This document shows, piece by piece, positions 1 through 7,989 of a DNA stretch of 64,000 nt (position 1 is its first letter; every line of letters starts with the position of its first letter). The DNA lies in the NCBI RefSeq assembly GCF_000373805.1, contig NZ_KB892470.1, positions 25,607 through 89,606 on the forward strand, given 5' to 3'. Origin of the DNA: Corynebacterium pilosum DSM 20521 = CIP 103422 (lineage in GTDB: Bacteria; Actinomycetota; Actinomycetes; Mycobacteriales; Mycobacteriaceae). A model generated the notes under the pieces. The model had not been told where the DNA came from and made no database searches. It saw nothing but the letters and a program-made list of their open reading frames with translations. The position numbers and the translations under genes are program-made.

Positions 1-527
1 CCGCGAATATTAAGAGCCACCACAACGTGGGCGGCCTGCCCGACGACGTGGAGTTTGAGCTGGTCGAGCCTCTGCGCTTGCTGTTTAAGGATGAGGTCCG
101 CGCGGTGGGCCGCGAGCTTGGCCTGCCTGAGGTGATCGTGAACCGTCAGCCGTTCCCCGGCCCGGGCTTGGGGATCCGCATTATCGGTGAGGTCACGGAG
201 GATCGTCTTGAGATTCTGCGCAAGGCCGACGCGATCGCGCGCGAGGAGCTGACCCGCGCAGGTCTTGACGACACGATCTGGCAGTGCCCAGTGGTGCTGC
301 TTGCCGATGTCCGTTCGGTGGGCGTCCAGGGCGACGGCCGCACCTACGGTCACCCCATTGTCTTGCGCCCGGTGACCTCCGAGGACGCCATGACCGCCGA
401 CTGGGTCCGCGTCCCTTATGAGACCCTGGAGCTGATTTCCACCCGGATCACCAATGAGGTGGATGATGTGAACCGAGTGGTGCTGGACATCACGTCCAAG
501 CCGCCGGGAACCATCGAGTGGGAGTAG
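1..527 (+). CDS. guaA: GMP synthase, C-terminal part (5' end outside window)
   Basis: This is the last 174 or so residues of glutamine-hydrolysing GMP synthase, which aminates XMP to GMP in the cytosol. The frame is open from base 3, so the gene began upstream of the window. SHHNVGGLP near the start and the dimerisation region with [20 protein letters not shown] and the terminal PPGTIEWE are diagnostic of the GuaA C-terminal domain. The amidotransferase and ATP-pyrophosphatase domains lie outside. The neighbouring PspC gene is convergent 16 bp away, with no clear hairpin between them. Confidence 0.97.
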   Translation, partial: ANIKSHHNVGGLPDDVEFELVEPLRLLFKDEVRAVGRELGLPEVIVNRQPFPGPGLGIRIIGEVTEDRLEILRKADAIAREELTRAGLDDTIWQCPVVLLADVRSVGVQGDGRTYGHPIVLRPVTSEDAMTADWVRVPYETLELISTRITNEVDDVNRVVLDITSKPPGTIEWE

Positions 528-543
528 TCCCCGGCGCGGGTGC

Positions 544-1653
544 CTAGCGTACCCAGACCTCGCCGGCGCCGTGGCGCACTTCAACGGTGAGCTTCCCGCC
601 GGTGGCCTCGGGGTTGTAGATGCCCTTCGAGGCGCTTGCATCGCCATCGATCGGGGCGTCGCCGCAGTGGGTGTCGCCCATGCGTGCGTAGCAGGTGATC
701 TCGGTGTGCGTTTCTGCAGGCGGGATGATGTTGACTGTCCCTATGCCGCGTTCGATCAGGACCTGGTGGTCGTCGTTAAGTACCGGCATCTGGGAGAGGT
801 CGAGGGTGACTTCGCCGACCATGTTTTTCATGCCGAGTGTGTCGAGCTGAGCCTCCTCGGTGACGGTCACGTTCGTGTCGCCGACATTTACTTCGTTGTT
901 GGCAAGAGCCATCGTGGCCACACTGAAGACGACGGCAGCGACCGCGAGTAGCCCCACCGTCCATGCCGTCCCCTTGCGCTTTTTGGTGGGTTCGGGCTCC
1001 GGATCAGGCTGGCGGTAGTCAGGTATGTCCCAGAGCTGCGGGCTGGTGCCCAGGGGGTCCCATTCGGGTGGGGTGGTGCGGCCGACGCTGGGGTGGGGGT
1101 AGCCTTCGACGGGGCTTAACGACGAGAAGTCGGGCTGGGCGGGAGCATCGGCGGGTTCTGTCGGTGTTTCCTGCTCCGGTTCTGCAAGCAGTCCTTCGGG
1201 TGGGGTGGGGGTGCGCAGGTGCAGGAAGTAAATGAGGGCGCTGATGGCCGCTAAGGTCAGCAGGCCGGAGGCGGAGCTGAGATCGATTCCTACGCCGCCG
1301 ACCAAGCCGAGGCCGAGGATAATGCTGACGACAAGCAGGATATAGCCGGTATCGCGATCATTCTTTTCTGGGTTGCTCAAGGTGGCTTTGTCGGCGTTGA
1401 TGCAGTCCCAGGGAGATTTGTTCATTCCGAAGCGTGGCATGAGCAGCATGAGGATGAGGTAGGCGACGAGCGAGCCGCCCCAGGCGAAGAATAAAACGAC
1501 GAAGACGATGCGCAGCAGGGTGGGGTCGATGCGGTAGCGGGCGCCCAAGCCTTCGCAGACGCCGGCGAAGTAGGCGTTGCCGCCTTGGGATTTGGGGATG
1601 CGTGGGGCGCGTGTGGCCCAGATGTCGGTGAGGGTGTCGTTGAAGGTGCTCAT
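544..1653 (-). CDS. esrI: PspC-domain membrane protein, EsrI-like
   Basis: This is a 369-residue integral membrane protein. A PspC domain occupies about residues 15-75 (AGVCEGLGARY, then a hydrophobic helix). Two more hydrophobic segments follow at about 103-147, then a proline/glutamate-rich linker and a further helix at about 231-252. The last 110 residues look like a LiaF/DUF4097-type beta domain. It is divergent from a histidine kinase that itself starts with a PspC domain. That is the arrangement of the EsrISR envelope-stress system of C. glutamicum, in which EsrI restrains the kinase. The fold is seen in the sequence; the inhibitory role is inferred from that layout. Confidence 0.75.
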   Translation of the reverse strand: MSTFNDTLTDIWATRAPRIPKSQGGNAYFAGVCEGLGARYRIDPTLLRIVFVVLFFAWGGSLVAYLILMLLMPRFGMNKSPWDCINADKATLSNPEKNDRDTGYILLVVSIILGLGLVGGVGIDLSSASGLLTLAAISALIYFLHLRTPTPPEGLLAEPEQETPTEPADAPAQPDFSSLSPVEGYPHPSVGRTTPPEWDPLGTSPQLWDIPDYRQPDPEPEPTKKRKGTAWTVGLLAVAAVVFSVATMALANNEVNVGDTNVTVTEEAQLDTLGMKNMVGEVTLDLSQMPVLNDDHQVLIERGIGTVNIIPPAETHTEITCYARMGDTHCGDAPIDGDASASKGIYNPEATGGKLTVEVRHGAGEVWVR

Positions 1654-1687
1654 ACTTTAAGTGTGGTTGCTGGTGGTGCTTTTTTGA

Positions 1688-1730
1688 ATCGGGATCTGCC
1701 CTGAACTTTGATTTCAGGGTTTCCCCCGAT
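1688..1730. promoter_or_regulatory. Nested inverted repeat between esrI and esrS
   Basis: Outer arms ATCGGG (1688-1693) and CCCGAT (1725-1730) enclose inner arms CCCTGAA (1699-1705) and TTCAGGG (1713-1719), with 5-base spacers on each side and a 7-base centre. The outer half-site GAATCGGG (1686-1693) recurs as a direct copy at 1754-1761, just before the esrS start. This suits an operator for the EsrR regulator or a transcript hairpin. No experimental site is known to me. Confidence 0.45.
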
Positions 1731-1764
1731 CCTTTCTTGGGGGTGTCATGGAAGAATCGGGTCT

Positions 1765-2940
1765 ATGAGTGATCGTCGTCCCTATGCCACGGTGGAACCC
1801 ATTATGGTGTACCCACGTTATACGCGCGCCAAGAATGGGCGCGTGCTGGCCGGTGTGTGCGCGGGCCTTGCCCAGCATCTGGGTGTGGACGTGACGTGGG
1901 TGCGCGTGGGGTTTACCGCGGCGGCTTTTGTGTCGGGGATCGGCGCGTGGACGTACGCGCTTGCGTGGATGTTCTCGCAGCAGAGCGCGCGTGACGACGA
2001 GGTCCCCGGTGCTGGGCGCTGGACTGGGACGACGAACTGGTTGCTGGTCGGGGTGGGTGTGATCGGCGCCTTCATGCTCCCTGGCACTTTTTCTGGTGTC
2101 AGTGCCGTGGTGCTGGTGGCGCTTGGGATTGTTGCTGTGGGTGCGGTGCTGGCGTGGCAGTCCTTTGATAGTGGGCACTGGTCGGTTGGCAACCGGATCG
2201 CCCTGATCGCGGGCGTGGCGCTGGTGTTCATTGGTGTGCTGGCCATGGTGGCGTTGTGGGAAGACGGCGGTTTTGGTGGCGCGGTGGCCTCGGTGTCGAT
2301 CACGCTGCTTGGGGTGGGGGTGTTGATCGTGCCGCTGGTGATGCGCTTGACGAATTCGCTGGTGCAGGCCAGGGAACAGGAAGCGGTGGCTACCCAGCGC
2401 ACGGAGATCGCCTCGCGTTTGCATGACTCGGTGTTGCAGACCTTAGCGCTGATCCAGAAGCGGGCAGACAGCCCCGAAGAAGTGGCGCGCTTGGCGCGTG
2501 GCCAGGAGCGGGAGCTGCGGGCCTGGCTCTTTGATGCGGAGGAGAAGCAGTCCACGACGGTATTCGCCGCGTTGAATAAGGCTGCTGGTGAGGTGGAGGA
2601 CCTCGTCGGCATGCGCATCAGCGTGGTCACTGTTGGGGAGGATGTGGCTTTTTCCACTAGGACCGAGCCGTTGGTGTTGGCCGCGCGGGAGGCCATGGTG
2701 AATGCGGGCAAGCATGCGGGTGTGGATCAGCTGGACGTGTATGCGGAGAATCTGGCAGGTGAGGTGAGTGTGTTTGTGCGTGATCGCGGGCCCGGTTTTG
2801 ATCTGGATGAGATCCCGGAGGACCGCCATGGGGTGCGTGATTCCATCGTCGGCAGGATGGAGCGTGCAGGGGGTTCGTCGTCGATACGCACAAGCGACAA
2901 CGGAACCGAAATTATGGTGAGTTTGCCGGTACTGTCATGA
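1765..2940 (+). CDS. esrS: Sensor histidine kinase with N-terminal PspC domain, EsrS-like
   Basis: This 391-residue membrane kinase belongs to a two-component system. An N-terminal PspC domain (about residues 14-70, AGVCAGLAQHLG) precedes several transmembrane helices up to about residue 200. A HisKA_3 dimerisation segment follows with phospho-acceptor His220 in RLHDSVLQTL, then a HATPase domain with N-box Asn313 (REAMVNAGKHAG) and the G-box DRGPGFDL. The start is ATG 1765 (MSDRRPYATV); ATG 1804 is possible. Its TGA overlaps an ATG (ATGA, 2937-2940), so the response regulator should be translationally coupled. It probably senses cell-envelope stress with the divergent PspC protein. Confidence 0.85.
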   Translation: MSDRRPYATVEPIMVYPRYTRAKNGRVLAGVCAGLAQHLGVDVTWVRVGFTAAAFVSGIGAWTYALAWMFSQQSARDDEVPGAGRWTGTTNWLLVGVGVIGAFMLPGTFSGVSAVVLVALGIVAVGAVLAWQSFDSGHWSVGNRIALIAGVALVFIGVLAMVALWEDGGFGGAVASVSITLLGVGVLIVPLVMRLTNSLVQAREQEAVATQRTEIASRLHDSVLQTLALIQKRADSPEEVARLARGQERELRAWLFDAEEKQSTTVFAALNKAAGEVEDLVGMRISVVTVGEDVAFSTRTEPLVLAAREAMVNAGKHAGVDQLDVYAENLAGEVSVFVRDRGPGFDLDEIPEDRHGVRDSIVGRMERAGGSSSIRTSDNGTEIMVSLPVLS

Positions 2941-2956
2941 CTATGGTGAAGGTATT

Positions 2957-3592
2957 TTGGTGGATGACCACTCGGTGTTTCGCGCGGGCGTGCGCGCAGA
3001 GCTGACGGGCAAGGTGGAGATCGTCGGCGATGCGGGCACCGTGGCGGAGGCCGTACACGGCATTGAGGAATCCTCGCCTGACGTGGTGCTTCTCGACGTG
3101 CACATGCCCGACGGTGGGGGTCGCGCCGTGATCAAGAACGCGCAGACGGACGCGAAGTTTCTGGCGCTGTCAGTCTCTGATGCTGCGGAGGATGTGATCG
3201 CGTTGATTCGAGCTGGCGCGCGCGGGTATGTGACCAAAAATATTGACGGTGCGGAGCTGGCCGAAGCGGTGGGACGTGTGCACGGCGGGGACGCGTACTT
3301 TTCGCCGCGGTTGGCAGGCTTTGTGCTGGATGCCTTCGCGTCGGCGGGCACGGTGGAGGACCCGGAGGGGGAGCCGGAGAAAATCGAGGACCCGGTGGTG
3401 GATGCGCTGACGCGCCGCGAGCTGGAGGTCTTGCGCCTGCTTGCGCGTGGTTATACGTACAGGGAGATCGGGGAGGAATTGTTCATCTCCATCAAGACGG
3501 TGGAGACGCACGCCTCTAATATCTTGCGCAAGACGCAAATGTCTAACCGCCACCAGCTCACGCGCTGGGCGGCCGACCGGGATCTGGACTAG
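2957..3592 (+). CDS. esrR: LuxR/NarL-type response regulator, EsrR-like; N-terminus apparently frameshifted
   Basis: This is a receiver domain (phospho-acceptor Asp47 in LLDVHMPDGG, counted from TTG 2957) followed by a LuxR helix-turn-helix (about 149-205, LTRRELEVLRLLARG and KTVETHASNILRK). It is the partner of the PspC-type kinase just upstream. The open frame begins only at a TTG inside the first beta-strand, with no good ribosome site. The natural start, ATG 2937 in the ATGA overlap, encodes MTMVKVF and then runs out of frame and stops after 22 codons. One extra T in the T4 run at 2955-2958 would join MTMVKVF to LVDDHSVFRAG. The gene is therefore either broken or affected by a sequencing error. 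Confidence 0.8.
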   Translation: MVDDHSVFRAGVRAELTGKVEIVGDAGTVAEAVHGIEESSPDVVLLDVHMPDGGGRAVIKNAQTDAKFLALSVSDAAEDVIALIRAGARGYVTKNIDGAELAEAVGRVHGGDAYFSPRLAGFVLDAFASAGTVEDPEGEPEKIEDPVVDALTRRELEVLRLLARGYTYREIGEELFISIKTVETHASNILRKTQMSNRHQLTRWAADRDLD

Positions 3593-3597
3593 CGCTT

Positions 3598-4011
3598 TTA
3601 GGCGAACGCGAGCTTGCGGGTGCCATCCACGTGGGGAAATACTAGCCACGCAAGTCCTGCCACCACGATTCCCGTGGCCACCACGCCAAATGCCGGCCAC
3701 GGGGCGGCCAAGGGCGCCAGCATGAGTGCAAGCCACCACAGCATCAGCGGCACGATCTGGCCGAGGGTGGGGAAAGTGTCCACCTGTTTGGCTCGGGCAT
3801 AGGCGCGCATTTCTCGTCGATAAGGGTGCGCAAACACAAGCACTACGGCACCTGCGACGCAGGCCAGCGCCAACAACACCTTGGCGCCCAGACCCAGCCC
3901 GCTGAGCATGAGCGCGACCGACGCGCCTGTCAGCAGGGAAGCCACCGCCCGGACCAGGAAAGGGGTGGGAATGGGTGTCTGGTGTGCACGCATATCGCCG
4001 TAGGCCGTCAT
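3598..4011 (-). CDS. Small integral membrane protein, function unknown
   Basis: This 137-residue protein has four hydrophobic segments, at about residues 18-40, 41-62, 85-102 and 105-125, and a basic loop (HPYRREMRAYARAK) after the second. I do not recognise a family. It converges with the esrR-like gene with 5 bp between stops. An in-frame ATG six codons downstream (MRAHQTPIPT) is an equally plausible start. It ends beside the envelope-stress module, but nothing ties it to that system. Confidence 0.6.
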   Translation of the reverse strand: MTAYGDMRAHQTPIPTPFLVRAVASLLTGASVALMLSGLGLGAKVLLALACVAGAVVLVFAHPYRREMRAYARAKQVDTFPTLGQIVPLMLWWLALMLAPLAAPWPAFGVVATGIVVAGLAWLVFPHVDGTRKLAFA

Positions 4012-4053
4012 GGGTGTCTACGCTACCAGCAGGTTCGAAAGCTCATAAAGATT

Positions 4054-4069
4054 TAGAATACACGTTCGA
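4054..4069. promoter_or_regulatory. SOS (LexA) box candidate before imuA'-imuB
   Basis: TAGAATACACGTTCGA matches 10 of the 12 fixed bases of the actinobacterial SOS palindrome TCGAAC-N4-GTTCGA, with a perfect right half. It lies 45 bp before the chosen imuA' start, a normal operator position. The same kind of box precedes dnaE2, the functional partner of this operon. Confidence 0.6.
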
Positions 4070-4113
4070 AAAACTATTTGCGCGTGTCGGCCCCGGGGAG
4101 CATACTGGTAGCC

Positions 4114-4794
4114 GTGACGGGAACAAGTGTTCGGAAGCTGGAGGGGCTGGATCGCCATGAAACGATCGCCGCCCTGCGCTCACGCATGGCCGAAATCGGC
4201 GGCGAGGCTCCCGAACGCGTTGTCGATGATACTGACGTAGTGCCTGTCGGGGAAAATCTGCAGGCGCTGCTGCCACACGGGGGCGTGCCGCGCCGGGCGG
4301 TGACGCACTGCAGTGACACGGCCTCCCTGATCGTGGAGCTGCTGGAGCAGGTGACCAGCACGGGCCAGCACGCGGGAGTGGTGGGGTGGCCGGACTTATC
4401 CTATGCGGGGCTGTCGCGTGTGGATCGCGTGATTGCGGTGCCGGACCCGGGGACGGATCCGCTGCAGGTGGCCTCGGTGCTGGTGGAGGGCCTGGACCTT
4501 GTGGTGTACCGCACGGGCGTGGAGTTGAACCTTTCCCCAGTGCGTGCCCGACCCTTGTTGGCGCGGCTGCGGCAAGGGAAGGCAGCCCTGGTGATGGTGG
4601 GGACGAAAGTGCCGTCGCCTGCGCTGAGTATTGCCGCGGAGGTGACGCAGTTTCGCGGGATTGGCCAAGGCAGCGGCCGGATCACCGGCTGGGATATGCA
4701 GGTGCGCACCGAGGCAAAGGGGTACCGGCCGGCCTCCGGGGTGGTCACAGTGGGCGAGGCCGAACAGAAGCCGGGCCTGCGGGTGGTGAAATAG
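4114..4794 (+). CDS. imuA': ImuA'-like mutasome accessory protein
   Basis: This 226-residue protein sits directly before imuB: its stop codon abuts the imuB ATG. In mycobacteria ImuA' is a RecA-related, non-catalytic protein that joins ImuB and DnaE2 in damage-induced mutagenesis. Here I see the conserved outline (MTGTSVRKLEGLDR, VVGWPDLSYAGLSRVDRV, a C-terminal ITGWDMQVRTEAKGY) but no Walker A motif, as expected for ImuA'. GTG 4114 is preferred because GGGGAG lies about 14 bp upstream; GTG 4078 would add 12 residues. The assignment rests mainly on position and overall similarity. Confidence 0.7.
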   Translation: MTGTSVRKLEGLDRHETIAALRSRMAEIGGEAPERVVDDTDVVPVGENLQALLPHGGVPRRAVTHCSDTASLIVELLEQVTSTGQHAGVVGWPDLSYAGLSRVDRVIAVPDPGTDPLQVASVLVEGLDLVVYRTGVELNLSPVRARPLLARLRQGKAALVMVGTKVPSPALSIAAEVTQFRGIGQGSGRITGWDMQVRTEAKGYRPASGVVTVGEAEQKPGLRVVK

Positions 4795-6336
4795 ATGCGG
4801 GTGGCAGCGCTCTGGTTTCCTGACTGGCCGGTGCACGCCGCACGCCTTGCCGGAGACAGCGAACTTGTTGAACCCATCGCGATCGCCGCTCGCCACCGCG
4901 TGGTGGTGTGCTCCGCGCAGGCCAGGCGTGCGGGGGTGCGGCGCGGGATGAAGGTGCGCGCGGCCCAGGCGGTGTGCCCGCAGCTGACGGTGTGCGAAGC
5001 GGACCCGGACCGGGATGGGCGCATCTTCGCCTCTTTGGCCGCAGGTTTCGATGATGTGGCTTCCTCCGTGGAGGTGTTGCGCCCCGGTCTTGTCATTGTT
5101 GATCTTGCGGCCGCCGCCAAGTTTCATGGCAGCGAGGACACGGTGCTGGAAATGCTCATCGATACCGCGGCGCGCAAAGGAATCGATGCCCAGGCGGGTG
5201 CGGCTGATGAGATCGCTACGGCGGTGCTTGCGGCGCGCCGTGGGGTGATCGTCGATAAGTCTGCGGACTTTTTGGCCACCCAGCCCATTGGCGTGCTGGT
5301 GGCGGAAGTCAGTTTCGGGATTGATCCTGAGGTGGTGCGTTCCTTATCGCAGCTGGGCGTGCACACGCTGGGGGATGTGGCGGCGCTGCCGTCGACGGCG
5401 GTGAGCACGCGTTTTGGCCAGGCCGGGATCGCGTGTCACCGCATCGCGCGGGGTGCGCCTGATCGTCGGGTCGCCCCCGAACTGCCTACCACTGAGTGGG
5501 CTGTGGGCATTACGCCCGAGGAGCCGATTGAGCGTGTCGACGCCGCAGCCTTCGCCGCCCGCCACCTTGCCGCAGCCCTGCACGAGAAACTGAAAAATCT
5601 GGGGCAGACGTGCGTGCGCCTCAAGGTCATCGCGGAGCTTGAAAACGAGACCCGGCTCGAACGTGTCTGGCGCACCAGGGAGGCGCTGACGGAGACCGCC
5701 ACGGCCGATCGGGTGCGGTGGCAGCTTGATGGCTGGCTGACCGGTGGGGGCGCGGGTGCGATCGTGTCGCTGGTGCTGGAACCGCTGGAGCTAGCGCCCC
5801 CGGACGCGGTGGAGCAACTGTGGAATGAGGGAAGCTCTTCGGATGGGGCGCGGCGTGTGGTGGAGCGGGTGCAGTCCACGCTGGGCACTGATGCCGTGGT
5901 TCAGCCTGCCCTGGTGGGCGGCCGGGGCGTGGGGGAGCGGGTGGCACTGGTCCCCTTCGGCGACCAGGCCCCTGAGGTGCGCGATGCGCCGTGGCCTGGG
6001 GCGATTCCCGCGCCGCTGCCGGCCCGGCTGGGTGGTGGTGTGGCGCACCCGGCGTCGCGCATCGTCATGGTGGATGGTGCAGGCACGCTGATTCAGGTCA
6101 CCGCAGAGGCGTTGCTCAGCGGGCAGCCTGCCGCCTTGAAATGGGGTGACTCCTATTATGCGGTCACTGGTTGGGCGGGGCCGTGGCCTGTGGATAGTGG
6201 CTGGTGGGGGCCGGACCCGCAGCGGGTGGCGCGTCTGCAGGTCGTCGGCACGCGCGCAGGTGACGACGAGAAGCAATACGGATGGTTACTACAGTGGAAC
6301 AAGCAGCAATGGCGTATCGAAGCGCTGTATAGCTAA
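4795..6336 (+). CDS. imuB: ImuB, catalytically inactive Y-family polymerase
   Basis: This 513-residue DinB/Y-family protein acts as the adaptor of the ImuA'-ImuB-DnaE2 translesion mutasome. The palm is recognisable (ALWFPDWPVHAARL at the N-terminus, GMKVRAAQAVCPQL), and the helix-hairpin and little-finger regions follow. The acidic motifs of active Y-polymerases are replaced: no DMDAFF at the start, and VIVDLAAAAKF where SIDEAFLD is expected. QLW at residues 341-343 falls near where mycobacterial ImuB carries its beta-clamp motif, but it is degenerate. The gene is in an operon with imuA' with no gap, under the SOS-like box at 4054. Confidence 0.9.
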   Translation: MRVAALWFPDWPVHAARLAGDSELVEPIAIAARHRVVVCSAQARRAGVRRGMKVRAAQAVCPQLTVCEADPDRDGRIFASLAAGFDDVASSVEVLRPGLVIVDLAAAAKFHGSEDTVLEMLIDTAARKGIDAQAGAADEIATAVLAARRGVIVDKSADFLATQPIGVLVAEVSFGIDPEVVRSLSQLGVHTLGDVAALPSTAVSTRFGQAGIACHRIARGAPDRRVAPELPTTEWAVGITPEEPIERVDAAAFAARHLAAALHEKLKNLGQTCVRLKVIAELENETRLERVWRTREALTETATADRVRWQLDGWLTGGGAGAIVSLVLEPLELAPPDAVEQLWNEGSSSDGARRVVERVQSTLGTDAVVQPALVGGRGVGERVALVPFGDQAPEVRDAPWPGAIPAPLPARLGGGVAHPASRIVMVDGAGTLIQVTAEALLSGQPAALKWGDSYYAVTGWAGPWPVDSGWWGPDPQRVARLQVVGTRAGDDEKQYGWLLQWNKQQWRIEALYS

Positions 6337-6340
6337 AAGT

Positions 6341-6892
6341 TTAGGCGCGGATATCAATGACCAGGCGCAGCGGATCTTCCAGCACTTCCACCGAGTAGGG
6401 GGCTTCTTTGTGCAGGCCGATGACGAAATGATGGCGGCTGCCTGTGATGCCGGCGTCGAGAATCTCGGGGATGTTGGCGCTCTCGTCGGACATGCTCAGG
6501 TTCGGGGTGTTCTTGCCTTCCTCCACCCCGTCAATATTGACTAAGAGGAATGCTTGGCCTTTGACGTTGAGGCCTTCGCCGCTGACAGGGTGGGCGGCGT
6601 GGCTGACGTAATCGATAAACCAGCCGGGCTCGCCTTCGCCTTCAAAGTCGAAGACGACGCGTTCGAAACCCTCGTGGTGGCCCACGCGAATATCGCTGAC
6701 TGTGAGCTGGCCGGGCGCTTCGGGGCGTTGCGTTTTCGGGCCACTGTCGGCAGTGCCCAAGGGTGACACACCGCCGAGTGGTGCAGTGGCATCGGCTGGC
6801 CTTAACGTGGAGTTTGGGTCACCTGCACACGAGGTCAGCATAGCTGCGGTTAGGGCGGCACCGCAGAGGGAAAGAAGGGGTCGGATACGCAT
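6341..6892 (-). CDS. Putative lipoprotein with AMIN-like domain
   Basis: This 183-residue exported protein has a type II signal peptide with lipobox LTSC and lipidation Cys22, so it should be anchored outside the cytoplasmic membrane. After a low-complexity linker, residues about 65-183 resemble an AMIN-like beta domain (SDIRVGHHEGFERVVFDF, DPLRLVIDIRA), a fold linked to envelope or peptidoglycan localisation. The start at 6892 (MRIRPLL) is preferred to the one three codons upstream. It converges with imuB with 4 bp between stop codons. The ligand and role are unknown. Confidence 0.75.
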   Translation of the reverse strand: MRIRPLLSLCGAALTAAMLTSCAGDPNSTLRPADATAPLGGVSPLGTADSGPKTQRPEAPGQLTVSDIRVGHHEGFERVVFDFEGEGEPGWFIDYVSHAAHPVSGEGLNVKGQAFLLVNIDGVEEGKNTPNLSMSDESANIPEILDAGITGSRHHFVIGLHKEAPYSVEVLEDPLRLVIDIRA

Positions 6893-7017
6893 CGATTCCA
6901 TACCGTATAACTCGTGGGAAAAGATGTGAAATAAATTCGGCCAAAATGGAAAAGGTAACCAAATTGTTGTAAAGCATCGGGCCGATATGGCCTTAGTACT
7001 TCTTGTAGGGTGGAGCT

Positions 7018-7944
7018 ATGACCCAGGCTCCAACAATTCGCTGTTCAGACATTGCTCCTGAGCCTCTGCCGGGCTCTGCGAAGCAGGCCTCCATCTACGT
7101 CATCTTCGAGTGGCCCCATGCCTGGAGTAAGGACGTGCTCGACGGGGGCACGTTCGGCCCAGAATTGACCGCCCAGTTGAAGGCGCATCTCGACGACGCG
7201 GGCGCCACCTTGCAGCTGATTCGCCACCCGACGCGCGAGGGCCGCAACATCGAGGACCACCACCTCTATGTTGTGTTTGCTGAGCAGGCGACGATTGAGG
7301 TGCTGCACGTTGACGGGCCCGAGGCAATTCTGGATTTGGACTTAAGCGCGCCGCTGCGTTGCGGCGGGGTGCAGCGGACCCGCCCGCTGGCGCTTGTGTG
7401 CACGCATGCCAAGCGTGACGCGTGCTGCGCCATCAAGGGCCGCCCGATTGTCACGGAGTTGGAGAAGCGCTACCCGTTTTCTGAGCGTGGTGATGTGGTC
7501 TGGGAGACATCGCATACCAAGGGGCACCGGTTCGCGCCATCGACGTTGCTGATGCCGTGGGGCTATAGCTTCGGGCGGATGAACTTGGAGGCCATGATTT
7601 CGATGGTGGAGGCCGCCCATCAAGGTGAATTTTTCGTTCCGGGCAACCGGGGGCGCGGCACCCTGGCGCCTTATTCGCAGGTGGCGGAGGTCGCGGTGGC
7701 GCGTCAACTGACTCAGTCTGGGGCAAGCGTGAAATATGGCCAGTTGCGCATTGTGGACGAGGATGTCGTCGAAGATGCGGGCGTGGCGACGGTGACCGTA
7801 GAGGATACTGCTGAAGGCGCGGGGCAGCAGCGCTACCAGGTGATGCTGAGTGTTCGAACCGTCGCCGGCATTATCCCTTCGTGCGGTAAGGAGCCGGAGA
7901 GCGGACCAGTCTGGGATGTTGCGTCCATTACTGCGTTAGAGTGA
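7018..7944 (+). CDS. Sucrase/ferredoxin-like family protein
   Basis: This 308-residue soluble protein belongs to the sucrase/ferredoxin-like (thioredoxin-like ferredoxin) family. The cysteine motif CTHAKRDACCAIKGRP, the HTKGHRFAPSTLLMP segment and the later IPSCGKEP are typical of the group, whose biochemical role in actinobacteria is unsettled; a [2Fe-2S] or thioredoxin-like redox role is assumed. A ribosome site (GGTGGAG) precedes ATG 7018. The gene lies just upstream of a SulP transporter in the same direction, 45 bp apart, so they may be cotranscribed. Confidence 0.85.
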   Translation: MTQAPTIRCSDIAPEPLPGSAKQASIYVIFEWPHAWSKDVLDGGTFGPELTAQLKAHLDDAGATLQLIRHPTREGRNIEDHHLYVVFAEQATIEVLHVDGPEAILDLDLSAPLRCGGVQRTRPLALVCTHAKRDACCAIKGRPIVTELEKRYPFSERGDVVWETSHTKGHRFAPSTLLMPWGYSFGRMNLEAMISMVEAAHQGEFFVPGNRGRGTLAPYSQVAEVAVARQLTQSGASVKYGQLRIVDEDVVEDAGVATVTVEDTAEGAGQQRYQVMLSVRTVAGIIPSCGKEPESGPVWDVASITALE

Positions 7945-7989
7945 CGCAATAAATTGTGGCTACCACACATAAGGGTTAGGTTAGTCCAC

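Noticed and set aside
4031..4050. Second GTTCGAA near the imuA' promoter as an extra LexA half-site
   Set aside because: No matching left arm at the required spacing.
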